From Nicotiana tabacum (lineage: Eukaryota; Streptophyta; Magnoliopsida; Solanales; Solanaceae), in assembly GCF_000715075.1 (NCBI RefSeq), contig NC_134087.1, positions 108,353,161 through 108,417,160 of the forward strand: a stretch of 64,000 nt of DNA. Direction: 5' to 3'. The translations under genes were made by a program, and so were the position numbers. This document shows positions 21,912 through 35,228 of this stretch, piece after piece; positions within the stretch are counted from its first letter, which is position 1, and each line of letters begins with the position of its first letter. A model generated the notes under the pieces. It worked only from the letters and a program-made list of their open reading frames with translations. It had not been told where the DNA came from and searched no databases.

Positions 21912-22954
21912 CAAAACAAAGTAGAGATCTACGCCGCGTCTCCGCCCCCGGGCAGTTATAATGGACCAATCCCAAGGCATCGCCAGCATATCTCGCTTCA
22001 AGGTACAACCATCCTTCTTTTTTTTATTATTTCAAATTTGGAATTAACCTTCGCGCAAGCACCCAATCGGAGCTGCCAGAACGCTAGTGCTATCGCAAGA
22101 CCTCAAGGCTCACAAAGCGCACCCGTTGCACTCTTTTACTTCGACCGAGTTTTTATCCCAGAAGAAGGTTTTTTACCGACAAGGTTTTTAACGAGGCAAC
22201 GTCTGCGAGCTGCCTAAGGAGGAACTCTACAAAAACATTCAAGACATTCCCTTCGGCTGACTTTTGAATAAGCGAGGGGCATTCCCCTGGAAAGGTGCCC
22301 GCTCATAGGAGTTTTGGAAATGCCAAATAAGGTTTCCTATAGGAAATAATGTATCGGACCAAATGGTCGATATAGTCAGGCCCCATTGGCAAAAGCATGT
22401 ACTATTGTATTAAGCAATCAAAAAATACCTTTTTGTCAAAAAAAGGGGGAGGGAACTCCTTCTCAGAGTAGGGTAACAAATTCTTTCACCAGAAACATCC
22501 CGAAAACTCGTGAACGGACGCCAACAGTTCAAATGCTTAGACGACCTCCGGATCGATGCTCTGAAATCACAAAAAACTTCAGGCAAGGCAAATCTCTAAG
22601 CGATTGACTTCGACCGGATATAGGTCGACTCAACACAACAATATATATTACGATAATGGATCGAAGAATATCTTTGAATATCTCATTCTCCAAACAAGGA
22701 AATCGCAGTTTATTCCCGGTAGGAACCCCTTCACCGAATGCATCCCGGAATGCTTGGGGACTTAACGTCAAAAATTTGGCACCCACACGACCCCAGGGTT
22801 GGAACTCCGGGCTCATGAAGCCCCATCAAGGTAACTCCGAGCTCACAAATAATGGCCTTCGATCCCAAGAAAATTCAATAACTCGGAGACTGTCTCCAAT
22901 AGCCATACACTGGAAAACCCTGAGCGGGCAGACTTAGTGTAACCAGATCTATTC

Positions 22955-23040
22955 TACAAAGCAACACAAACTGTCAGACCTTAATAGGCATGACAAACTG
23001 TAAGACCTCAATAGGGATGACAAACTATAAGACCTCAACA
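22955..23040 (+). repeat. Short repeats with AAGACCTCAA core
   Basis: Units of about 28 bp, CAAACTGTAAGACCTCAATA and variants, three copies. Homologous units occur in G2 at 51,280-51,480. Confidence 0.6.
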
Positions 23041-23504
23041 ATCATGAAACTCAAAATCCCGAAGTTTAGGCTATACATCGCATTTATAAGAGTCACGAAA
23101 GGGCATACCCTCGGTGTAGACGCCTAAACTATTACTCGGGATCAAAAATGGCTTTGGCCAAACACATATGACTATGGTAAAAAATGGCTGATATATCCAA
23201 ACTAACGCAACTCAGGGACGCCCGACTATCGCTAAACAAAAATTGCAGGCCACTACTTTATTTGTACTTCGGAAAGAACCGGTAAAAACAGGCTTCCCTC
23301 AACAGGAAAAAATGAGCTTCGACCATGTCAGCTCTAAGTCACAAGGCTTCGACCTACTCAACCTATAAGCTATGAACCTTACGAGGTGCTCAAACATCGC
23401 CGATAACGACTTGAAATCGAGGTTCTTCCAAAACCAACGACAGGTCAGGCAAAATTATTTCAAAAACCTTAACGAGCAGAAAACAAAGCCTACAAAAATC
23501 CCAC

Positions 23505-24130
23505 GGGCAAAATAGCGTAAGAGCCATTGTCGCCAGCCAAACGAGCCTCTGGTCCGCACACTAAAAGGTCTCTACGACCAAACAGCATAGGAGCCATTGT
23601 CGCTAGCTTGAAAATTGACAACTTGAGTATTAAAATAAGCTCAAATCGTAACCGATTCGGAGACCGGATCCAGAATAGTTAACTATGCAAGCCTCCGGGC
23701 CACATATTAAAAGGTCTCTATGACCAAAATAGCATAAGAGGAGAAAATTGAAAGTACTTAAGGGTCAATTAAAGCTCGAGTCGCAACTTGACTTGGAGAC
23801 TGGACCCAAAATAGTTAAACTGTAATATGCCTAAGGGCACGACATAAATGCCATTGTCGCTAGCTGAGTGCTCCTTCGGGCCATGCGCTTGTAAGGTCAC
23901 TTCGACCCGAAGCACAAAAGGCCATCGTCATCTGCCCATGCAGGCAGGAAAGAACTTGAGGGTTAATTAAAGCTCGAATCGCAATGCGACTCGGAGAATG
24001 GACCCAAAATAGTTGAAACAGCAAAATGCCCAAGGGCAAGAAATGAGAATAATGACCATCCGCCCACACGAGCACAAAAGATCAAAGGGAAGGCAAGCTC
24101 GAGTCAAGTCCTGACTCAGAGACTGAGCCT
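23505..24130 (+). repeat. Imperfect repeats of about 180 bp, G1 3' region
   Basis: Recurring blocks: GCCATTGTCGCTAGC, AAAGGTCTCTACGACC, AAAGCTCGAGTCGCAA, GACCCAAAATAGTT, in the same order three to four times with divergence. Confidence 0.65.
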
Positions 24131-26761
24131 AAACAGCTGGGCAAAGCACAGAGGCCCCAATGCCTGCTTACATCGAGGATCGCACTTAAAGGCCTCCGGG
24201 CCTAACTGATATGTTCTGGACCTACGAGTATCCGCCAAACTCGAAAACTAGCCTGCCTAGTCAAAAGCAATACGGGAAGAGATATAAAGGAGGTAAAGCT
24301 TAAAGATTTCTCTCATTTTATATATGCGCGAAAGGTGCACTCTCCATCTAAAAGCATGCTCTACAAACATCAAATACAAAGTGGCAAAATCTACGCTCTA
24401 CCCTAAAAGGTTACGACCTACCAGCCCCTAGCCTCGCTCTCCGTGGCATCGGCAATAAGCAACCGAGCATCACACTCGACCACCTTCACTCAAGCAAATC
24501 CTTCTAGAAGGACGGAACCCCTAGCATGGGTCTGTTGAAGCGCATGTCCCTAGATCTATGATGAATGTATCCCTCGTTCCTCTTCTCACGATCGAAGGCC
24601 CGCTCCAACTCAGATCAGACATCAGTGACGTCCTTTGAATAGGTTGCCACTCCTTCATCATCCTCGGTTCGACTTAGTACTATACCAGTCCGGGCACCGT
24701 TTATTCTCAATCCGGACTTTTGAGGAATCAAGTTATAGCTTCACAATCATGTCCACTCAGATCGAAGCTCGAGCCTGCACTTGATACTTCAGGCATTCTT
24801 GGCTCGATCGGCTCCGCCCCTAAGGTACTCCTAAGCGTTCACCTTTTTTTTGCAGATAAAAAATAAGCAAAGTCTAAACTCAATGGCTGAAAAGGCGAAA
24901 CTCTTACCACAAGAAGGCTCTTGCCTCATCAAAAGGCTTCTGTAATGCGAGCTCCGATATGTCCTGAACCGCCAGTACACCGACTCGACCCCTCCTTCCC
25001 CTTGCCACGAAGCCTAAGTGGCCTACACTCATCCAGGCCCCCCCCCCAAGTATAGCCCCTTGACAGAGCAGCTCAAAGCCTGGGTCTGTCAGAGTCTTAC
25101 AGAGGGGAAAACCTAATAAGAAAGGGAAGATCCGTGATACGGAGGAATCAAGCTGAAACTCACCACGAAGTGAAGCCGGTAAACCTACTTGACGGTCAAG
25201 CACACTCCTGGTGTCCCAAACCTTGTTGGCTCGAAAGAACCGCTGCTCCAGAACCAAGGACTCCAGGAATGTCAGGCTCGAATAATGCACTCTCCTCAAA
25301 AGCACGGGCCCGTATTGCACCGATAAAAGCTCCTTCATGATTATGAAGCGCACATCTCATTTATCGCCATGCCCAGTCTTTGTCGTTCCTAAAATAAATA
25401 GCCGCTAAGGGTATGACAGACTGACACCATAAAATCAGCAAACCCCGAGGAACCCCGGGAAGCAAAAGCAACCTCACGTTACATGTGACAAGGGCGGGAA
25501 CAATTCAACGCCAACCAAAGGCACCAACCATCGGCACTGCCTCCAATTTAGAGGTAATGCTCAACCCTAAAGACCTCCGTCATACCAAGACAGTGCTCCA
25601 GCAGGCCAACAATGCCTTCACCAACACAAGATTGGTATACAGCTTCAATAGGCCTCCGCCAAAGAAGGCTAGTTTACGAAGAAATGGGCGTCTCTAACAA
25701 ACACCCGTGCGAAAAAGGCTCCGGGTAATGACCAAGGTGGCCCGAAGCACGGCCAGGCCTCCATTCAGAGATCGACTCCAGGAAGTCACAGACGTCTCGG
25801 GACCGCGAGTCCTCAGGCATGTTTCTTCTCAAAGGCTATTATGAGGCCCAAAGATATTATCCACGCTTTCACGCAGAGAAAGGGTCCCGACGGCCTGAGG
25901 TTATTAGCCTAATTCGGGTTCAATTTGAGAAGTCACGAAAGACCCCACGCGAAGCCATTTTATCAACCAAAGGCTGGGAAGAATACTCACACCCAAGGTC
26001 AGTATCGCAGGCGACAAAACAAGATCATGCTTTCGAAGCTGCCAAAAATATAAAGAGATACAACAAGTGTCACAGGAAGGAATCAAGAAAATATCTTTGT
26101 AATTATACAAGTGTTCGCTTACAACGACCCTCAGAGGATCCTTACATATGGTTACAAAAGCCCACAGGGGATCCTTATGTAAATATAAAGACGTACAAAT
26201 GGTATGCATACAACAAGAGCCTAAGGACCTAGCCTATTCCTTAAAATGATGCGTCTCCGCCATCATCCTCTCGGGCGTATGACCTCAAAAATAACATCTT
26301 CCAAGTCCAATACCCTCGGGGACTGCATACAAATCCTCCGGGAATGACATCTTCAAAAAGGGGGGGAGATATAAAAAAGGAAGACAAGGGAGAAGAGCAA
26401 AATGACGAAGGAGAACCCGGAAGAACACAAGAAGTGGCTAGGTGAAAATTTTGTCTAGTACGAACTCCGCCAGTATTGCCATTTTGAAGCCACTTCTTAA
26501 GGCGTTGCCTCGGACTGAAAGGCAACAGCCAGCAGAGACTACCGCCACACCACCCAGTAATCCAAAAGGGGTGTAACACACCAAGCCGAGGGAGAAAAGT
26601 GAGCAGCGGTGTATAATCCGAGCCCCCTCTTGAGTTGCGGTGTATAATCCAAAGTATCCCCCGGGGTCGGAGGAAATCGTCCCTCTGCCTCATCACCCCA
26701 GGCCAACGACGACTGCAACAACAACAACAACAATAACAAAAACAACAACAACATCACAGCG

Positions 26762-26921
26762 GCACCCTCAGTTTGATTACTGCCTCTTTTTAGCTTGTAT
26801 TTCATCATTAAACTCCACATTCTTAGCATCATATATTCTAACAACTAGCTCGAGAATATATTACGTATATTTAGAATTCTATTTACAAATTTAATTGTTG
26901 TTAACCTTTTCACGGTAAACA
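26762..26921 (+). repeat. 3' LTR end of G1 (about 160 bp)
   Basis: Matches only the last 160 bp of the 5' LTR (AGTTTGATTACTGCCTC to CACGGTAAACA). The preceding 600 bp of LTR is absent and replaced by unrelated sequence ending in a CAA-rich run. Confidence 0.75.
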
Positions 26922-26926
26922 AATAT

Positions 26927-28943
26927 CATTTAGAATTTAAAATTTTTTCAATTAAGGCTAAGCTCTTACTCAATTTTTGATTTCTCTCTCTTTTCTAGTT
27001 CTGAGTTACTCACTGGTTGAAGTCTGAGTCTATGGCTCCTAAACGACTAAACGAAGCCTTTGTTTGGTTTACTACTCGAAGAAAGGTCAGTGCATATTGA
27101 CCTTTCCTCTCTTTAACTGTTTCAAGATTAAAGTCCTATTCTTCTTGTTGATTATTCTATTTGTATTGTATTAAGTTTGATCATTATGCTTTAACATTAT
27201 GTATGTGAATTCACTAACCTCTAAAGAATCTAAAATCAATTCAACTTATCATAATTGTAAACTTAATGAATACTTTTCTAAGTTAAGCAAATCTATGTGT
27301 TGTTGGACTTTTGTAGTTGACTAAGAACTTCACATGATCTTCTACACTTATCTGAGCTTTAGATTTAAAGATTCTTTTGCTAAAGCCATGTCTGCTCTAC
27401 TACTCTTGCCTTGATTCTCCCTATTGATCTATATCATGTAGTTGAACCACTTGTTTTCATAAAACTAAGATTATGGTAATTATAGATACTTAAGGACGAT
27501 TACAAGGTAGTCATTGTGATTAGAGTGTATTAGTTCAGTTGCCTTCTTTCTTCATTTTTATGATCTTGAGACTTCCTGAAATACCATTGAGAAGGTCTCA
27601 TGTTGACCTCCATGACTATGTGATCATTTGTAAGTTTCACTATATGAAAGTGCTTTTAAAAATGATTGAACTAAGTGCTAATGATTTTCTATAGTTGGTT
27701 TTATATGTTCTGTCAGCCCAGCTTAAGTCGTGCCCTTAATTGTTCTAAGAGCTTAGTATCTACTGATTTGTGCATTATCTTTTGGTTATGCCATGTTGTT
27801 AAAGTAGAACTTCACTATCTTTGGACTAATATACTTAATCTATTTAACTGAATTAGTTGTCTTGTTATTACAACCATGCCAACTTAACATGAATATTCAT
27901 TGCTTTGAGCTCTAGCACATTACCTGTTGAGTTGGTCCCATATTACTTGAAACTTTGCCATGTCTTGTAGTCTTGTAATCTTGTAGGAACACCTCCTGTA
28001 ATTTGTTTTGATGCCTTTTCTTAGAGATTCTGCACTCGTTCTTGCTCAAACAGATCTCCTGCTTGCTTGTGCTCTCAAATCTGTTAGAACTGTGTCACTT
28101 CATAAAGAAGAAAGCTAAATCTGTTATTCAAAAGGGATTAACCACATAGCAATAGGGATATAAGTCAACTATGATGCTAAAAAGTTTAAGGAAAACTTTA
28201 ATGTTTATATGCCTTGTTTGAATGCTACAATGTGTCTTTGTAAGTATCTTAGTTTCCAATAAGCCTAGCATAAACTTTCATTGTCCAAAATCAATTATGA
28301 TGGTCATGTTACTCTAATTCCATGCTTAGTACTTAGTCTTGTTGTAATGTGGTAGTATTAGTTAAAATATAACGTGTATATGTGTGAATGTCACCTATTA
28401 GGATTTTTGTATTCATCCCTACCTTAAGGGAAATATTGTTTGGTATATCATGTTTATGATTGTGTTTCTAAGTCATTGAAATCCACTAAGTTCACTGAAG
28501 TTTATCTTTAGACTTAGCAAAAACCCTTTAAGTGCTCATCTATCTTGTTTGATGAGGAACCATATGTTTAACTCTTAACCAACCAGGATAGGATGAAGAT
28601 CACTTTAGATATCACTTGCCTATGTATATGTATCTCTCTATTTTCTTAAAAACTTTGAAATGAACTGTTAACTCTCCTACTTTGTAAGAAGTAGAGAATC
28701 AATTTGTATGTAGAATTCTATTAAGTATACATGACTAAGTATCTGATTATAGATAATGATATTTCATAAGCATGATCCTTCTAATTAGATCATCAAGAGA
28801 GCAATATACCTTATACCTCCTACACTCCTTTGAACAACTTGACTCACCAATTCTGAGTACTTATATTCATGTGTTGTTGTTCTCTTATTGTTTATTGGCA
28901 CTTATAAGTACTCTTGTTTGAGTTCTCTTACGCTTGGTAAGAG
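26927..28943 (+). other. Element H continuation, noncoding
   Basis: About 2 kb of AT-rich sequence resuming after the G1 target duplication. No domain or long open frame. Probably the rest of the H LTR or its leader. Confidence 0.45.
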
Positions 28944-29663
28944 TGTGACGACCCAAAAGGTCATCATCATAATTCTTCCTTCTTCTGTACTTCCGAGACC
29001 TTGAAAACCTTGTTGTTAGTTGTCTCGATTTACGTGCGCAGTTCGAGCACGTAGCCGGAAAGCTTTTATGTTGAAATATGCGAATTATGTGAAAAATTTA
29101 ATGAATTTTGATATTAATATGCATAATATTGACTTCGGTCAATATTTTGGGTAAACGGACCCGGACCTGTGATTCGACGGTCTCGGAGGGTCCGTAGAAA
29201 AATATGGGACTTGGGAGTGTGCCCGGAATCAAATTCCGAGGTCCCAAGCCCGAGAAATGAATTTTTGTGTGAAATTATTTTCTGAAATTAATTAAGGAAA
29301 AGGAAGAAGAAAATTTATCAGAAAACTGTGGTATCGGGCTCGTATTTTGGTTCCGACGCCTGGTACGAGTCTTAAATATGTTTTAAGCACTATCTGTAAA
29401 GTTTGGGTAAAAACGGACGTCATATGACATGTTTCAGACTTAAAATGGGGAATTTGAGTTTTATGAAAGTTGAAAGAAAATCATGTGTTTCGAGGCTTGA
29501 TCTTATGTATATGATGTCGTTTTGGCGATTTAATCGCACGAGTAAGTCCGTAAGGTATTTTCGAGATCATATGAATGTTTGGTTTGGAGCCCGGAGGGCT
29601 CGGGTGAGTTTTGAGTGGGGCCCGGGAGGTCTTAGACATTAAAAATTCAGGTTCAGATATTGC

Positions 29664-29890
29664 AGGCCCCAGTGCGGCCGCGGCCACTTCCGCACGGTCC
29701 TCGCTGGCAGCCACGCGGCCGCGGTGCTTTTTTGTGCGGTCCGCGTGGTGGGGTTCAGAGGGTCGGTAGCCAGGTCGACCAGCGCGACCGCGCACCAAAT
29801 CAGTGCGGTCCGCGCTGGGTGGGTTCAGAGAAAGCCCACTTCTTCCCTCCCTCGGCGCGACCGCGGTACATTTCTGCGCGGTTCGCGCCA
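29664..29890 (+). repeat. CpG-dense cluster in LTR I
   Basis: GCGGCCGCGG, GTGCGGTCCGCG and GCGACCGCG words recur over about 225 bp. Same motif family as in F3. Confidence 0.7.
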
Positions 29891-30767
29891 GCCCCCAACA
29901 AAAGTATATATATTCGGGACTTTCAGTCATTTTTCCACTTCTCAAAAACCCAAAACCTAAGAGGCGATTTTCCAAACAACTTTTCTTCTCCAAAACCATT
30001 GGTAAGTGATTTCTAACTTAATTTCTTCACTTCTTAACATCTTTTAACATGATTTCAACTTCAAATCAAAAGATTTTCATGGGAAAATTGGGTGTTTTGA
30101 GTAGAACCTAGGTTTTCTACAAATTTAGAAGTTGGACCTCAATTTGGGGTCCGATTTCAAAACAAAACATATATATGGATTCGTGGGAGAATTGGTAACC
30201 GGGTTTTGGTCCGAACCTCTAGTTTCGACCACGTAGGTCCGGGGGTATTTTTGACATTTTTGGGAAAAACCTTGTAAAAACTATTTTTTATGCATTGGGG
30301 TTAGTTCCAATAGTAATTATTAATGCATTCAAGTAATTTATGACTAGATTCGAGCGGTTGGGTGGTGAATTCGAGGGGTAAAGCTATTCAAGAAGCGTGA
30401 GTTGAGTTTGGAGCATTCGAGATAAGTGGCTTGTCTAACCTTGTGTGGGGGACCTTTCCCCTTAGGATGTGCTATATTTGATAATTGAAATGCCCTGTAC
30501 GTGAGGTGACGAGTGCGTACTTGAGCTAATTGTTGAAAATTCGGTTTCTCCTTAAGTATTTCAATTGAGTTCTTTTCTTGTTTTAATCTACTTGTGAATT
30601 TAGCATGTTGCTAGTCTAGAAAGGCATGTTTAGTTGACTTAATTGCCTATTTGCTTAAATTGCCTGAATTGCATTACGTGAAGCATGTTAGGCTAGAAGT
30701 AAATGTTTACTTGGTACGAAATTAGAGTTTAATTTAATATTCTTGTGTTGTTGCTCTGTGTTTTAAA

Positions 30768-30950
30768 TTGGGACTACGAGTTAGATTCCCGGGAGATTCC
30801 CCCTGCACATTTATTTTGGGACTACGGGTTAGATTCCCTGGAGATTCCCCCTGCACATTTACTTTGGGACTACGGGTTAGATTCCCAGGAGATTCCCCCT
30901 GCACATTTACTTTGGGACTATGGGTTAGATTCCCGGGAGATCCCCCGCAC
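30768..30950 (+). repeat. 54 bp tandem repeat in LTR I
   Basis: Four units of GGGACTACGGGTTAGATTCC with a tail ending CCCCCTGCACATTTA. The unit length is a multiple of three, so open frames appear on both strands. Confidence 0.9.
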
Positions 30951-30954
30951 ATAT

Positions 30955-31105
30955 ATTGAGGATACCAAGAGATCCTCGGGATACCAAGAGATCTCTGGCT
31001 TATATTGAAGATACCGAGAGATCCTCGGGATACCAACAGATCCCTAGTACATGTCGAGGATACTAAGAGATCCTCGGGATACTTAGAGATCCCCGGTTAC
31101 TTTCC
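30955..31105 (+). repeat. GAGATCCTCGGGATACC repeats in LTR I
   Basis: Seven or so copies of GATACCAAGAGATCC-like units alternate with short spacers, directly after the 54 bp repeat. Confidence 0.75.
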
Positions 31106-31745
31106 TTATGGTTTGCTTTCATCATTGTTTTCGTTATTGTACTCTTATTATCCTGCATAGATTCTTACTGTAGGTTCTCAATTGCACTTCTTATCTTATC
31201 CTGACATCTTTATATTTTATATAACCTCAGTAGGGCCCTGACCTTCCTCGTCGCTACCCAACTGAGGTTAGGTTTGGCACTTACTGAGTACCACTGTGGT
31301 GTACTCACGCCTCTTCTGCGCATATTTTCATGTGTAGATCCAGGTACCTCTACTCAGGCGCACTATTAGTGAGGCAGGAGGACTACAGAGACTTCGAGGT
31401 AGATCTGTTGCGTCCGCAGACCGACGAGTCTCCCTCTTTATTCCATCTTTAGTACTTAGTTCTCTTTTCTTCCGTTTGTTAGATATTCTGGATTTTGGAG
31501 CCTCACTATACATATTCTGTAGCCTGTGTTTTCCCGTGAGTTTTCGGGTTTTGGGATTGTTTTAGTCTTGAGATATTGAGTCGTATATGCCGAGCGGCAT
31601 TCAGTACAATTTCCTTTTTAGATAATTAAATATGGTATTCTATTTTTCCGTAATTATTATGTTTCCGCAAGTTTTAGGCTTACCTGGTCACGGAGACTAG
31701 GTACCGTCATGACATGTTCACGGTTGGTGAACTAGGGTCGTGACA

Positions 31746-32124
31746 AAAAGTATATGATAATGTTACATGTTTTTGTGCAAATCATGGGATGCTTGATGGC
31801 GCTTTCCTAATTTGGATGAAATAGACCTCTCATTGTGTATAATCACCACTGTGGTAGTGGAGTTTATGGTGAACACCTCATTAGCACTGAAATCTGTATG
31901 GAAGAGTAAGTGTTAGTAGTTAGAAGTACTTGGGAGTGGAATTCAGTTCTTGGTTGAGTTACTCTCCCTGACATAAGCATTGCTCGGGGTCCTTGAGACC
32001 CTTGTGATCTATGAAATTCCAAGGGTTCAAAGATTATTTTGGCCATGAATGGAATTCCACCCCCTAGCCTCTAGTCTACTGACATTTATTAATCTCCTTT
32101 GATTTAGTGTTTAATGGAAATAAA
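31746..32124 (+). other. Element H continuation between I and D
   Basis: About 380 bp, noncoding, lying between the target sites of I and D. Nothing further recognised. Confidence 0.4.
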
Positions 32125-35100
32125 TGTAACGACTCGACTGGTCGTTTTGAGTATTTGCACTTCGCTTGGTAGTTTAAGGGCATGAATAGCTCTGTATGAT
32201 ATATTATGACTTGTATTAATCGCTGGTTTTGGTTTTCAGGTTGTTACGAATCGATTTGGAAGAATGAATTTCATTATTGAAGCTTTAAGTTGGAATAGTT
32301 GACCAAGTTTGACTTTTTAGCATTTGAGCTCAGATTGGAGTTTTAATGGTTCAGTTAGGTCCAAATGGTATTTTTGGACTCGAGTGTATTCCCGGATTTT
32401 CAATTGGATATTTCTAGAAGGATTCGGCACTAATTAGCGAAAGTTAGAATTTTGAAGGGTTGGAAAGTTCATAAGTTTGACCGGAAGTTGACCTCAAGGA
32501 TATCGGACTCAGATTGTTTTTCTGAGAATTGGAATAGATTTGTTATGTTATTTGGGACTAGTGTGGAAAATTTGGGTTCATTCCGGGTTGATATGTTTCG
32601 GCGCAAATTTTGGAAGTTAAAAGCCCAAAGTTCAGTTAAGTTCGAATTAAGGTGTGATTCGTCGTTTTGATGTTGTTAGGTGTGATTTGAGGCCTCGAGT
32701 AAGTCCATGCTATATTATGGGGCTTGTTGGTATGTTCGGACAGGGTCCCGAGGGGATCGGGTGAGTTTCAGATAGGTTTGGGTTGTGTTGAGCTTGGTTT
32801 TTTTATGTTTCGACGTCGTTTCTTACAGCATAAATGTACCACATTAAGAAAATGAGCTCCAATTTTTGTTTTGATTGAAGCATTAGATCCGTATCGTAAT
32901 TTTTGAATTATAGCAACTGGAATCATCAATTTTCGACATCGTATGAGAAATTTATGGTCATTTTACTAAGAATTAGGTTGCCACATTTTTTTGAGATTAA
33001 TTAAGAAATTGCCACTGAATTCGTATTTATAAATGTGCACTATTTGTAAATATTGAAATCAACATATTTTGGCTGGAATTTCACATGGAATTCATTGTAG
33101 GTATAAACAGTGAGTTTCAGAATCGTTTGGCATGAGAAACGAGGCAGAACAACTGGTGTAAGCATATAAATCAAGAGTTTGTTTATTTGGTCATATTTTG
33201 AGATGGGGAGCTTAGATTTAGACAATTTTTAAAGTGATTTTCACCACAAGGATTGGGGTAAGTGTTCTCTACTCATTTTTTATTATATTTCATGATTCTA
33301 TCTTCGTTTTTGGCAATTAGTTGATGATTTCAAAAGTAAAATAGGGGGTTGTGTCTAAAAATTCATAAAGCGAATTTTTGAGTTTTGAACATCGATTCGG
33401 AGTCGGATTTGAGTGAAACTATTATGGTTGGACTCATAAATTATTGGGTTGTCATATTTATAAGTTCCGTTGATTTCCGAGGTGCGTGCCCGGGTTGGAC
33501 TTTTTGGTTGATTTTAGGCTTTAGCAAAGATTCGACATTTATCAATTGGAATTGTTTTCTTAGGCTTTATTTGATGTATTTGAGTTTCTTTTGGCTAGTT
33601 TCGAGCAGTTCGAGGTCGGTATGCGCGGGGTGGAATTTTTGGAGTGATGTTTGGCTTGCTCGGTATTGGATGTGGCTTGTTCGAGGTAAGTAACACGTCT
33701 AAATTTGGCGCTGAGGGTATGAAATCCTGAATTACATATTATGTGTTTGGTGTTGAGGTGACACACATGATGGGTGACAAGTGTGTGGGCGTGCACCGTG
33801 TGAATTTGGCTCAGTTATTTCTATGGTATGGTGTAGTTACCTTATCTTATTTGTATCCATGAAATCTCTACGTGCTAGAGTAATTAAGCTGTGATCCATG
33901 TTAGAAACCCTATCTAGGCTATATGCTTATCCTGTTGGGACCCACTGAGGTCATTTCTTCTGTTGAGCTATCTGTTTATATTGAAATAACATACTCAGTC
34001 ATACACATTCATCTACATATCATATCTCAGTCTATGTTACCATTCATTGATACATCATATAATTATTTTTGGGTTGATCTTTCATGACATTGTGAGCTTG
34101 AAAGACCGGAGAGAGTGATGACTGAGTGAGACCGAGGTCCTAATTGTGAGGATATTGATGGGATCGGATTGCAAGCCACAACAGTTATTATTAATTTATG
34201 TCGTTATTGGTTTATTATTGCGCTTGGGCTGAAGGAGCCCCACTGGAGTTTGTATACACCCCCAGTTGGCGATGGTACCTACTGAGTGTGAGTGTCGAGT
34301 GCGAGTGTTGAGCGCGAGGGCCGAGTGACGGGGAGGATTGAGTGACTACGAGGACTAAGTGATTAGGAGGACTGAGTGAATTGATATTCTAAGAGTATTC
34401 ATATGGTTTTATCATTGAGTTGCATCGCACTCTACATTCACACTTGAAATACAGGCATAAAGATGCATTTTCCTCATGATGTACAGTATCACGTCATTCA
34501 TGACTTCTCATACATATCGACATGTAGGCATAGAGATGTATTTTCCTCATGCCATTTGAAAATGAAACATTTACCTGTTGAAAGCTTTGGGAAAAATTAC
34601 AGTTTTCAAACTTGCTCATACTTTTGGTATTTTTGAAGAAAGATTTGGATTTACTGTTATACTTGAAAAGCATGCCTATTTTTCCGTAACTATGAATAAT
34701 CCGAGCATCATATCTCTAAGTTACTTCGTGTACCATTTTTACTATATTGTTATACGCTATTAGTGGTTATTAGAGTTGGACTATGACCCTTGTCCCAGCT
34801 CGTCACTACTTTCAACCTAAGGTTAGGTTTGTTACTTATTGAGTACATGGAGTCTGTTGTACTCATACTACACTTCTGCACCTTACGTGCAGACTTGGAT
34901 GCTGACGTTGTTGTGTATGACGAGAGCTAGTATTGAAGATATACCTGCATTCCAGTAATAGCTACCTCTTTTTCATGGTAGCTCTAGACTTATGAAAAAT
35001 TTGTTTATGTATAATTCGGACAGATGATGTATTTATTTTACATTCAAACTCTAAATCTTAGAAGCTCATGATTTGTACTACCAATCCTTGGAAAATGTAT

Positions 35101-35228
35101 AAGATTCAGATATTTTCTTTTGTTTATTTGTCCCATTAAATTTCATTGGAATTGGTTTATTTTCAATTGGCTTACCTAGCGGGTTGAGTTAGGTTCCATC
35201 ACGACTAGTTGGATTTTTGGTCGTGACA
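32125..35228 (+). repeat. 5' LTR of D (3,104 bp)
   Basis: Begins TGTAACGACTCGACTGG and ends GGTCGTGACA. It has about 570 bp (about 34,125-34,695) that the 3' LTR lacks. Confidence 0.85.

Larger units (their letters stand above)
21912..26761 (+). other. Noncoding 3' region of G1
   Basis: About 4.8 kb with no recognised domain. Its start matches G2 50,430-50,640 (for example CTTCGACCGA followed by TTTTTATCCC, and GGTTTTTAACGAGGCAAC). It holds 25 bp and roughly 180 bp imperfect repeats, a purine run AAAAAGGGGGGGAGAT near 26,350 that could be an old polypurine tract, and a CAA-rich run at about 26,707-26,756. Confidence 0.7.
18921..26921 (+). mobile_element. G1: Tat-lineage gag-protease-only element, TSD AATAT
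   Basis: Bounded by perfect 5 bp duplications AATAT (18,916-18,920 and 26,922-26,926). Order: 5' LTR, primer site, gag, knuckle, protease, then about 4.8 kb noncoding, then the last 160 bp of a 3' LTR. No RT, RNase H or integrase remnant was recognised. G2 (47,431 onward) has the same layout and homologous 3' noncoding sequence, so the absence is probably a family trait rather than decay of this copy. Mobilisation would need enzymes in trans. Confidence 0.8.
28944..31745 (+). mobile_element. I: Tekay-like solo LTR
   Basis: It begins TGTGACGACCC at 28,944 and ends GGGTCGTGACA at 31,745, with no polypurine tract or primer site on either side. Flanking 5-mers are AAGAG (left) and AAAAG (right), a target duplication with one mismatch. 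This is the expected product of recombination between the two LTRs of one element. Confidence 0.7.

Noticed and set aside
26539..26844. Leu-rich open frame resembling a signal or membrane protein
   Set aside because: The Leu run is the reverse reading of a CAA/ACAACA-rich stretch.
29481..30016. Several 70-170 codon open frames on both strands
   Set aside because: They overlap a GC-rich repeat cluster with few stop codons; no domain, no homologous reading in F3.
30734..31036. Repetitive proteins (RFPGDSPCTF type) on both strands
   Set aside because: The 54 bp tandem unit is a multiple of three, so open frames arise by chance in LTR I.
33385..33693. 102-codon hydrophobic open frame
   Set aside because: Lies in the 5' LTR of D; the homologous stretch of the 3' LTR is not open over the same length.
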